Shown one piece after another: positions 34,991 through 44,800 of a DNA stretch of 48,954 bases. The notes under the pieces are model-generated. The model searched no databases. It was not told the origin of the DNA and saw nothing but the letters and a program-made list of their open reading frames with translations. A program made the translations under genes and the position numbers. Source of the DNA: a virus; the IMG/VR virus record IMGVR_UViG_3300021960_000121, positions 1 through 48,954 of that record; one strand, 5' to 3'. Every line of letters starts with the position of its first letter. Position 1 is the first letter of the stretch.

Positions 34991-37519
34991 TTATCCATTA
35001 AAATATTTTGTACCAAATGAAAAATCTTCATTAGGGTCGTGCATCCATGAAAAATCAGAATTCTTTAATTGCCAATCATTACTATGGTTTGGAGATTTTA
35101 CAAATACTCTCAAAACATCACTGCCGCGTCTTTCATACATGTTTGCAAATACAGGATATCTTTGTCCTGCTGTTAGATATTTAGAGTATTCCTGAGATGC
35201 AAATCTTTTACCATGATCCCCACCATTGTCAACTTGTGCGTTTGCGCGAGTCCTAGTACTTTTAAATTTTGCATGGTCTCCTAACCAAAAATAACTACCA
35301 TCATCTGAATACGTATTAAATTTGTATGTACCAGAAACATGTGGTACAATATATCCATGATACATAGATACATAATAGTTACCAATATTTTCTGGAGTAT
35401 CCATTTGGCTTTCAATATACTTAACTGTTGCAGGTCTACCACCACGATAGTACCCATACCCACCTAATAATTTACTATCGCCCCACCAACCCCATACGTG
35501 ATATCTGACAACGCCAGGTGACAGTGGTGGTAAAGTTCTTTTAGTATTTGCCAATGCATCAGCACTTGTAGAACCAGTTCTATTTAAATTCATTCCAGAC
35601 CATGCTAAAGTAAATGCATGTGGATTTGTAGATGATGTTTGTTGTTTAAATCCGGCCTTTGCAACAGTTTTAATAGGTATATTATTTGTATCTCTAAATA
35701 CGATAGTAAATATTTCTGATGAGTCATTTGCATGTTGTGGAAAGTTATATACTTTTCCTGAGTCCGCCTTTGATGCAATTTTTGTATAAACTACAAAACC
35801 ATTTTCACCACCAGAAAATGACTGTAAACTCCACCCTGCAGGCCTTGCTGAATTATATTCAGTTTCTGTACGTACAGAACTTGGATTAGAAAATCTTTGT
35901 ATTGCAACTATTAAATCATTATCTTTTATTCCTGATTGTAAATTTGCACTAAATCCAACATCCTGTATACCAACTCCAACTTGGTTAAGATCATTTATAT
36001 TTGGCCCATCAACTTCTAACGCCAACATAAATCCGTTATTATACGAACCTGTATCGTTTTGATCTAATTTCCATTTTGGTAATTTTTCACCTCGATTGTA
36101 TAGAGAATATCCCCATTCAAAGTTTGTGCCCGTCAACTTACCAGATTCCAGTGGAGGTGTGATTAGGAAACTTGGAGCTGCATCGGAACTCACCCCAGCA
36201 ATTAATATTACTGGATTTGGTAAAATACTGGATGCAGTAATAGTTGTCGTATTATCCACATAAACTGCACTTAAAGGAATATAATCTTTCTTTTGTTTTA
36301 TTTGTATATCGGAAATACTAACAAAATTTTCTGAGTTAATAAACAATGGATATACTTTATTCCAATTATTGTTATTCTTTACATAAACTTCTCTGATTTC
36401 TTTCCATGCACCAGAATCTTTTGCATATATTTCTTTTGGAACCCACCATTTTGTCCTATCATTTCCTAATGGACTTAGTAAAGTACCTGTCGAATTGTTT
36501 GGTTTAACATCTCTTACTACATTATGACCATTTTTTGATATAACAGAAAATCTAAAAAATCTCTTATTCGCACCACGGCCAATATTATCACCAGAAACGT
36601 ATGGTCTACCATCACCTATAACTTCAACTCCCTGATACTCACCACCCTGATTAAAGTAGAAATTTGCAGTTGCATCACCATTTTTATAATGAGTTATAGT
36701 TGATGTGCCTTTGAAAAAACAAAATCCTGCTCCATCATATTTACCGCCAGAATGATGTGGTTGTACAATTTTAATATAACAGTTTCCACTTGCATTTCTC
36801 ACGTTCATACTCATTAGTGCCCAAGAGTTTTGTCTAAAGTCAAAGTTTAGTGTCTGCATTACACGACCATCAGATTTTCTCACCAATGTCATGATATATT
36901 TTTCTCTGGTCATATCTGTATATTCCAGACCATTACTATCATTACCAATGATATAATAAAATGAAAGAGTATCCATTCCAGTTGCATTGAATGTTGGGGA
37001 TTGCCAAGAACGAGGATAATGTGTACCTATTTGTACATATCCTGTAATATCATTTCTGTTTGCAATGATACCATGTTTGGATGCACCACCAGTATCGCCA
37101 GAACCACTACCAAATCCACGGTTCTTTGCATCTAGTTTAAGACTCACTCTAGTCTCTGTCCAAGATAAGGGTTCGTTTGTTGCATCAATTCTTGCAACTT
37201 CTGTCCAAGGGCCCTCTTCTGTTTCACATGCCTCTAATGATAAAATTCTATCACCTGTACCAATATTTGCAGGCCAAGTTAAATCATACGTGATATATGG
37301 ATTTTCTCCCTGTTTTCTAGGATGGTTATCATCGATAGTAAAAACAGGTGTATACATTCTATCTAAATTATTTTCACTGTAATTTTTAAGTGGCTCATAT
37401 AATCTGGCATCGACTGCCTTCAACCCTCTACCCTTATTACCAGAGTGTTGGATTTGCAAATCTACTTTATACTCTACGTTCTGTTGATTAAGAGTATCAT
37501 CTTTGACATAGTATGCCAT
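34991..37519 (-). CDS. Large structural protein with PA14-like C-terminal domain
   Basis: 842 residues, starting MAYYVKDDTLNQQNVEYKVD; AGAGGG lies about 6 nt before the ATG. Residues about 60-280 are beta-rich and jelly-roll-like (PTFNATGMDTLSFYYIIGND, YIMTLVRKSDGRVMQTLNFD). Near 370-400 there is a phage repeat motif, WWVPKEIYAKDSGAWKEIRE then VYVKNNNNWNKVYP. From about 676 to 815 a PA14-like beta sandwich is visible: YYVSMYHGYIVPHVSGTYKF, NTYSDDGSYFWLGDH and YLTAGQRYPVFANMYERRGS. The SDDGS motif is the hallmark of PA14 domains, which usually bind carbohydrate. A glycan-binding virion protein is the best reading; the exact location on the particle is unknown. Confidence 0.92.
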   Translation of the reverse strand: MAYYVKDDTLNQQNVEYKVDLQIQHSGNKGRGLKAVDARLYEPLKNYSENNLDRMYTPVFTIDDNHPRKQGENPYITYDLTWPANIGTGDRILSLEACETEEGPWTEVARIDATNEPLSWTETRVSLKLDAKNRGFGSGSGDTGGASKHGIIANRNDITGYVQIGTHYPRSWQSPTFNATGMDTLSFYYIIGNDSNGLEYTDMTREKYIMTLVRKSDGRVMQTLNFDFRQNSWALMSMNVRNASGNCYIKIVQPHHSGGKYDGAGFCFFKGTSTITHYKNGDATANFYFNQGGEYQGVEVIGDGRPYVSGDNIGRGANKRFFRFSVISKNGHNVVRDVKPNNSTGTLLSPLGNDRTKWWVPKEIYAKDSGAWKEIREVYVKNNNNWNKVYPLFINSENFVSISDIQIKQKKDYIPLSAVYVDNTTTITASSILPNPVILIAGVSSDAAPSFLITPPLESGKLTGTNFEWGYSLYNRGEKLPKWKLDQNDTGSYNNGFMLALEVDGPNINDLNQVGVGIQDVGFSANLQSGIKDNDLIVAIQRFSNPSSVRTETEYNSARPAGWSLQSFSGGENGFVVYTKIASKADSGKVYNFPQHANDSSEIFTIVFRDTNNIPIKTVAKAGFKQQTSSTNPHAFTLAWSGMNLNRTGSTSADALANTKRTLPPLSPGVVRYHVWGWWGDSKLLGGYGYYRGGRPATVKYIESQMDTPENIGNYYVSMYHGYIVPHVSGTYKFNTYSDDGSYFWLGDHAKFKSTRTRANAQVDNGGDHGKRFASQEYSKYLTAGQRYPVFANMYERRGSDVLRVFVKSPNHSNDWQLKNSDFSWMHDPNEDFSFGTKYFNG

Positions 37520-37531
37520 TTATTGCCCTCT

Positions 37532-38662
37532 TTATACTCTATACCAAACATCACCATTAGAACCACCAGATGGTAGATTTGAACTAATTGTTTGGTTGTG
37601 TTGCGACTGATTACCTAAATTTCTTTTTGAAAAAGATTGTATGTGTCCTGATGAATCGACAATCACTTTATCAATCACTTCAGTACCATTGGTATTTACA
37701 GATGATGGATTATGTGTTGCGTGTGAATATGTAAATGCTGCAGAATCATATACAATTAAAGTGTCACCAGATGTTGGTGGTGTTTCTAATTTAAGAGCAA
37801 GTTGATTATAGATATTTGTATCTTCGTTTATTAATGATTGTAAAGAAACATCTACTGCCTCTAATTTAACATCAACTGCATTAATATCGCCCTTAATATT
37901 ATCTGTTATTGCATATGTATTTCCACCATCTGATGTGTAAACGCCGGCAGAGTTCAATCCAATATTTGTTTGTGATTTAGTTAATCTATTGTCTAATCCA
38001 ACAATAGATTGAATATTTTGATTAATTCTATTTTCATTTGTCGCAGACTGAGTATCTAATGCAACCAAAGATTCTTTAACAGTACCAGTAATATAATTAC
38101 CAACTAACGTAATATTACCACTAGAATCTGCACCAAGATTTGTTTGCGTATTATTTAATATATCAGCTTCTTCTTTAATCTTCGTGTCTAATAAATTGTC
38201 TGCATTTGCGAGAGAAACAGATGTTGACAAATAATTAGATGTTGTTGGTTGGATATATTGTCCAGCTGGTGTTAGACCTGCATTTAATTCAACTGCATCA
38301 ATACTTTGTTGCAATCCAACATCGGCATCAATCCTTGAATTCTTTTCAGTTAAAACTTCTGAATCAGTATATGCGACTAAAACATCATGTGCATTATTTA
38401 AACTCTCAACAAGGTTTGCACCAGCATATGCAACATCAATACTTCCAAGAGGACCAATATTCGAAATATTGGTATTAATTAATGTTTCGTGTTCGTTAAA
38501 CGCTCCTACTACAGTCTTACTATCTGTAGATAGTCCGTTAAAATCTCCTACTAGTGCCTGTACATATAATGCATGGTCTCTAATTTCATTAGTTTTAGTG
38601 GCCCAAACGTCAAACGTATCAGTTCTAATAACTTGTGTTAGTGATGGATATGTAAATGCCAT
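37532..38662 (-). CDS. Tail fibre protein with fibre repeats
   Basis: 376 residues, starting MAFTYPSLTQVIRTDTFDVW, with KTVVGAFNEHETLI, a frequent phage fibre N-terminal segment. At least three shaft repeats are visible: AGANLVESLNNAHDVLVAY, GQYIQPTTSNYLSTSVSLAN then ADNLLDTKI, and NIGLNSAGVYTSDGGNTYAI. They are of the same type as the repeats in the 7672-10248 fibre. Helical heptad-like stretches separate them (SATNENRINQNIQSIVGLDN). The last 80 residues contain a cap domain (GDTLIVYDSAAFTYSHATHN, HNQTISSNLPSGGSNGDVWY). Likely a trimeric fibre or fibre adaptor. Confidence 0.91.
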   Translation of the reverse strand: MAFTYPSLTQVIRTDTFDVWATKTNEIRDHALYVQALVGDFNGLSTDSKTVVGAFNEHETLINTNISNIGPLGSIDVAYAGANLVESLNNAHDVLVAYTDSEVLTEKNSRIDADVGLQQSIDAVELNAGLTPAGQYIQPTTSNYLSTSVSLANADNLLDTKIKEEADILNNTQTNLGADSSGNITLVGNYITGTVKESLVALDTQSATNENRINQNIQSIVGLDNRLTKSQTNIGLNSAGVYTSDGGNTYAITDNIKGDINAVDVKLEAVDVSLQSLINEDTNIYNQLALKLETPPTSGDTLIVYDSAAFTYSHATHNPSSVNTNGTEVIDKVIVDSSGHIQSFSKRNLGNQSQHNQTISSNLPSGGSNGDVWYRV

Positions 38663-38663
38663 T

Positions 38664-38882
38664 TTAAGTTCTCTCTACTAGTATTTTTAATAATTCTTTT
38701 ATTTCTTGCACTTCTGTTTTAAGGTTGTCTATTTCTCTTTCAGTTTTATCAAATCGATTTACTCTTTTCATATAGTTTCTATATGATTGTATATCTGTAT
38801 TAATAACCGCCTTTGAGTGCGGATCTCTGCGTAGATTTTTTTCTTCCTTAACTATCATAAAATCATTTATATCTCTACTCAT
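38664..38882 (-). CDS. Small coiled-coil protein
   Basis: 72 residues, starting MSRDINDFMIVKEEKNLRRD and ending in a heptad-like coiled coil (DKTEREIDNLKTEVQEIKEL then LKILVERT). It carries no other motif. AGGA lies 9 nt before the ATG, in the spacer occupied by TATAAATA. It is located between the giant DUF4815 gene and a fibre gene, with a 1-nt gap to the latter. A trimerising adaptor or assembly helper is plausible. Confidence 0.86.
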   Translation of the reverse strand: MSRDINDFMIVKEEKNLRRDPHSKAVINTDIQSYRNYMKRVNRFDKTEREIDNLKTEVQEIKELLKILVERT

Positions 38883-38890
38883 TATTTATA
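38883..38890 (-). promoter_or_regulatory. Possible late promoter TATAAATA abutting a start codon
   Basis: TATTTATA on the plus strand; on the coding strand TATAAATA is directly followed by ATG of the 72-residue gene. A transcript starting at the usual distance would begin inside that gene and lose its AGGA ribosome site, so this promoter would serve the fibre gene at 38662 and those after it. The match could also be chance in an AT-rich spacer. Confidence 0.5.
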
Positions 38891-38893
38891 ATC

Positions 38894-41800
38894 CTAAGTG
38901 GCGAGTGCAACAATTCTTAAATCTGAGACACGAGGCACTATAGAAGAATTTTTACTTCTCAATACAATTTTAACGCCAAACCCAATGAATTCTTCAATAT
39001 CTCTTATATCATACTCAAATTCCCTAAAGTCACTTATTGAATTTGCAGGAATTCCATACCCATCTGGTCTTTCAATGAAAGTATATGGCAATTTTCTATA
39101 TTCAAGTGAATCACTACTTTTAGTTTTGTAATATAAGTCAATATCTGTATCTGCAGGTCTATTCGCAGTAATAACAATTTTCATAGATTTAGATGGCTGT
39201 GCAAGTTGGATTTCTCTAGTGATATATGTTGCATCAACAGAACCACCCGTCGATTCTAGTTCACTCACAAATCCTGTATAAACATGTCCAATATTACCAG
39301 ATGCGAGGTTGGTATCCGTTTGAATACCATTCACATCAACGTCACTAGTCCACTGTGGTGAGTTAGTTCTATTAGATACTAATATTGCACTACATCTTTG
39401 CGTATCAACCTGTGGAGACAAATTGTCTGATTCGGAGTACATATCGATTTCGTAAACCAAAGATTTTTTATTTATTGCATTACCACTATTAAACTGTTGT
39501 TCATTAAATCTACTAGAAATCATTCTTGGTGCATTGAATGTGATATTACTATTAGGCACCATTGTAGACCAGTTACTATCCTTTACTCCAGCGATTTGAT
39601 CTCCATCTTGTGATGCACCAGAGATAGATTTAAACTTATATTGAATATTTGTGCCAGGCAACTGTACGTTTTGTACAATAGGCATCATCAAATCATATTT
39701 AATATTCGAATTTAAATATGGTAAAAATCCATCTACACCTACTGGAGAAAATCTTCCAGATGTTGCAGGCATAACATTTGTACCAGTTGCAGCTGAGTAT
39801 GTCTTATTATTAAAATCTATAGTAGTTTCATTATATTTAACATTTCTCATGTCAATAGAAAAACTATCAAGTGTAGTTGACAATACCTTATGAATCCCAT
39901 TTAACTGGGCACCACTAAGTGAATTTGTAGAATCTGTACCACCAAACAACGCATTATCTTTAAATCCAGTAATTTGTACATAATTATGATTTTCATGGAA
40001 ATCTGTACCAATACAACCGTGATCTATAGCATGGAATGTTACAATATGTGAATTCGCAGTCAGTTCCATAGAATCCGTACCAAGTAAAATTCTATTTTCT
40101 TCACTACCCAATGAATCATAATCTTCGTTTGCAAAGTACAATGTTGACTTTTTAGAATTATCAAATTTTGCGCGATAAACTTTAAATTTTAAATCTTCCA
40201 TTTGATCCGCAGTCCAAGTGGATGCGTTTTGTGATTTAAAGAAAACCCCTGCATATGGTTGTTCTGAAATAATACCAGAACCATCAAGTGCCTCTTCACC
40301 CAATCTTGAAACATGACAGCGATATCCCTGTGTATCCGCAAGCACAACAATACAATACTCTGTACTATCCTGTACATACACTGGACAATCAAATCTAAAG
40401 TTTGTTGGTAAACTACCATCATCTGAAATTTGTACTTGATTTGGATATAAAGTTTTCTCACCAAAAGGTAGAATTTTCTGGCCAGGATAACCATTTACTG
40501 TTTCTCTTAATTGCAGAGTTACAGGAATTCCTTCATCTTTTGTAGAGAAGAATAAATCTACACTAGTAATATATGCACCACCATCTTCCTCAATCAAAAT
40601 TGTTTCTGCAAGTGGGTCATACCAACCAGTGTCAGACTCAACAACTCTTCTGGTAGTTGTATTTTGTAAAGTTCTTGTATCAGAAATATTTCTCTGTACA
40701 ATTTCTGCAGTACGAGTTGATAAAATAGTTTGTTGTCTCGTTTCGATTGTACCTTTTGCGGTATAGTTTGTTTGTGCGTTTGTATCTGTGTCATCAGAGT
40801 TGTTTGGTTGGTCTGTTAATCTAAAGATACGATCACCAGTTCTAAATCTGATATTATCTGTATTTGGTAGGTTAAAGATACCACGTACCTGTCCTAAATC
40901 ATTTGTTTTTAGAACTTTATTATCTACTGAAACACCTTCTCCACTTTGATAATTACCAACACGAATTGAATTTCCACGAGCATCTCTTAGATACATTCTT
41001 TCTAATGTTGTGTAATTTTTGTTATCCATATTATCAACAACAAAAAATCTAACTGAATTTGTATCTACATACTCTAGTCCAAATACATTTGTTTGATGAC
41101 CACTAGTATCACCTGTTAGAGTCATTTCACCAGCTTCTGAAATCCATTTTTGTTCATTATCATTTATAAAATTGTTTGCACTTTGTGTCATTGAACCGAC
41201 AGTATGTGTCTGCGCTGCAACACAAAATTCACTCACATCAACATCATCAAAGAATGGATAAACCTTTGTGTTTGGTTTCATTCGTGTACCATGGAAGAAA
41301 ATTGAACGTTCTCTAATAAATGGTACAATCTCTGTATTAACTACTCTATCACCCATGTTTTCTGTGGTTACGCGAGGTACTAATTCAGTTGTGATACCAG
41401 TTCTGGTTTGATTATTTGTAGTTTGAATGGTTTCATTTCTACCAGTAACCCTTCTAATGCCAGGGCCTCTCATAAAGTCGTTGAATTGAGTATTGCCAGT
41501 AACTTCAGTACCTGTCCAAGCGGTTTGCCAGTTATTCCATTCTGTACCCAATACTCCCATTTCGTTTGCAAGGAATTGAATATTATCAAATTGTCCTTCG
41601 CGGTTGATAGTCAAATCTGGTTGTCTATTGACATCTCTCCACTCATCACTCGCTGGAGTAAGTTTAATAGAGCCACGGAAGGTGAAAATTGCAAATGGAT
41701 TTACGTTTACAGTTTTAGATGATTTGTCTTGGTTGATTACCATCACATCTTCGTATGGTAACAATAAAACACCATCATGGTCAGAATAATGACTTGAATC

Positions 41801-44800
41801 ATTATATCTGAATTTCATATTAGTATTTTTTTCTGCAAATCTAGGTCTTAATTGTCCAGAAACACTATCGATAGAACAATTATATTCTGGGTCAAAAACA
41901 TCACCAATATTGTGTCCAGTAAATGGTTCTACTACAAATCCGTTCTTAAATCTGTCCATACCATTTTCGTCAGTAATTTGCATGTCTTTTGTTTCTTTTT
42001 CCAAAAGACTTAGTGATGTATAGTATTCTAAACTTTTGATTCTTGTTTCTAGAGCACCAATATCTCTCATAGTGTAACGTTTGTTGTCAACCATTTCCGC
42101 CTTTACATCTTGCACCGTTGCAGTGTAAGGACTTGCCTGTAATCTATACAATACCATACCATCATCAGGATCTTCGGGATATTCTGGTGTGAGACTAGAA
42201 GAACCATATTTAACCTTGAAATTACCAATTTTATCCACAAAAACTTTATCTTTTCTTGCGAGATATTGTCTATAATCACAAATAACATATGTGTTGTCTA
42301 ATGGATATTCCCCACTTGTTGAAATTTTAGAATAACCACGCAACTTAGATTCTGTTGTACCATCGTTTGCCTCATATATTGTGGCAGGACGAAAATCTAG
42401 TACATCAGACAATCTACTACTATTAAATTCTCCAATTTCTCCATATGTTAAACCAGAGTTTGCATGTGTATATGAATCCACAGATGCATAGTCACCGGCA
42501 CTATGTTCAAAGTATGAATATACAATAATTGGTCTACCGGCACAAATTGATTGTCCACGTTTAAGTGTTACGTTACCCAAATTTAAAACGCCAGGCCTCA
42601 TACCATTATCAAAAGTGTATCTATTCGTAACATCTACAATTTTACTTGGAACACCACCAGACGCTGGTACTGGAGTACCACCTGATTCAATCAAGTCTAA
42701 AATATCCTGTCTGAATGGGGCATTTTCTGTTGTATCTGTAAATGGATCTGCACCAGTTTCTTCGTAATAATTCCATGCACTGAGTGCAAACAACAATTCT
42801 TCTGCAGTCATTTCAACAATAAGTTTAAATGTACCGTCAACATTAGTTTGATATGCAATTGTATTAACATTACATGTGTCATAAATCTTTTTCAATTCAT
42901 GAATATCTGAGTGTTGAAGTTGTAAATCTGCTAGAGATAAATCATAACCCTGAGCATCTTGGAAAGTTTCTGGAATATCACCACTTGCATTCAAACTAGT
43001 ATAAAGAATATCTGCCTCAAATGTATCACTACTTGGAGATGACACAAAAGTTTTTCCGACTTCTGTGAAATTACCAACACCGTTTATAAGTGAGTAGGGA
43101 GTAATTACAACATCTTCGATTAATCTTTTTTGTTTTTCGACTGCTTCAGTTTTAATAATTGGAATGAATAATTTGACAGATTGTCCAACACTAGCAACTG
43201 AAAGGTTTGTGATTGTTAAAGTTTTACCAGAAATACTAATTTGTACATCTTCTGATGCAATACTTTCGATACCACCCACATTTGCGTCATCTGTTGGGGG
43301 CTTTACTAGAAAATAATAATCAGAATTATATGTACCAAATGTTTCGGCCACATTTGGAGATAATTCAATCACTACTCTTGGTTGTCCGCCATCTGGATTA
43401 ATTACTTGTGCGTTGATCTCTCTTTGGACTGTGTATGAAGTATCAATAGTTTCATTGCCACTTACGTCATCAATGAATCTAACTGTTTTTACATAATCTG
43501 CGTAAGTATCTACAATACTAGAACCATCACCATCAAAAATAACTTGTTTATTTAAAATTCTTGCCCCGTTATCGATATAACGATAATTTGCAAGAGAATT
43601 GAATAGGTTAGTTGTACCACCAGTAGATGTGAATGTAATTTCTTTTAAAATCTCATTTGGTTTGAATTGTCTAGGAGTCAATAGTGCTGCATCGTCACTT
43701 GTAAAATTACCACTACCTAACATCTTGACAAGTGCAGAACTTCTAGTTGCATTAAAATCGTAAACAATTCCACGCACTTTTCTATCTTCATATTCAGATA
43801 CTAAAATATTTTTATTCGCAAAATCTTGATTTTGGTCTATAACTGAGTAATCAGACAAAACGTTAGAGGTAAATCTATATGTCTGTAATGCACCTGTACC
43901 AACTTTTTCTTTAGATACCAAAGACCTAACATCATTGATTGTATAATCTTTTGTTGTTAATGGATTTTTTTGGAATTTAAAATCATATAGATATACTTTC
44001 CAAATACCAGTTTCTACTGAGGCATTTGTACCATTCCAATCACCTTGTAGAAAGTCATTTACTTGTGCATTTTTATAATGTTCAACATATTTTACTTTTG
44101 CAGTTGCAACTACATCATGTCCTAATGTATTATTTGCATCGGAAAAGTCTGCTTCTGGAGAATATGCATAAGTTGTTACTGTAAATGAATCATCAATAGT
44201 AACAAAATCTGGACCATTAGTATTTAAGTTTGTAAATAAAACTTCTTCATTAATAAATGGTAAAGTCATATTATCAGTGACATAAACATATGTACCAAGT
44301 TTTGCAGTTAAGTATTCATTATTCTTTTGAATATCATCTCTTGAACGTTTATAATCAACAAATGTAGTTGCAAGAGTTTCAATTTCATAACCACGAACAT
44401 ATGCCTTACCAGCCTCCAATCCTAGAGACAAGTTTTGTTGCAATGCATATACTAAATCTGCATGAGTACGGCCTGGATAGAATTTTTCACCAGTAGTATC
44501 TAAATCTTGATCTGGGTATGCAGCCCTTTCAATTGGACCTACAGTATGTGCCAGTCCAACATCCAGTACACCATCAACCATTCCACTATATTCACTAAAA
44601 CGATCATACGCTTGGTTTTTTGCATCTACCTCAGTATCAAATTCAAAATCTTTCATGGTGAATACACCGCGATTTGAGTTTTCATTAAATAGTGCTCTAA
44701 TATCTAATTTAAATGGACTAACTGTATAGTCACCAGACTCATCAAATGTGCGTCTTGCGAGAGTTTCTTCTAAAACTGCATAATCGGTACTACGCACTTT

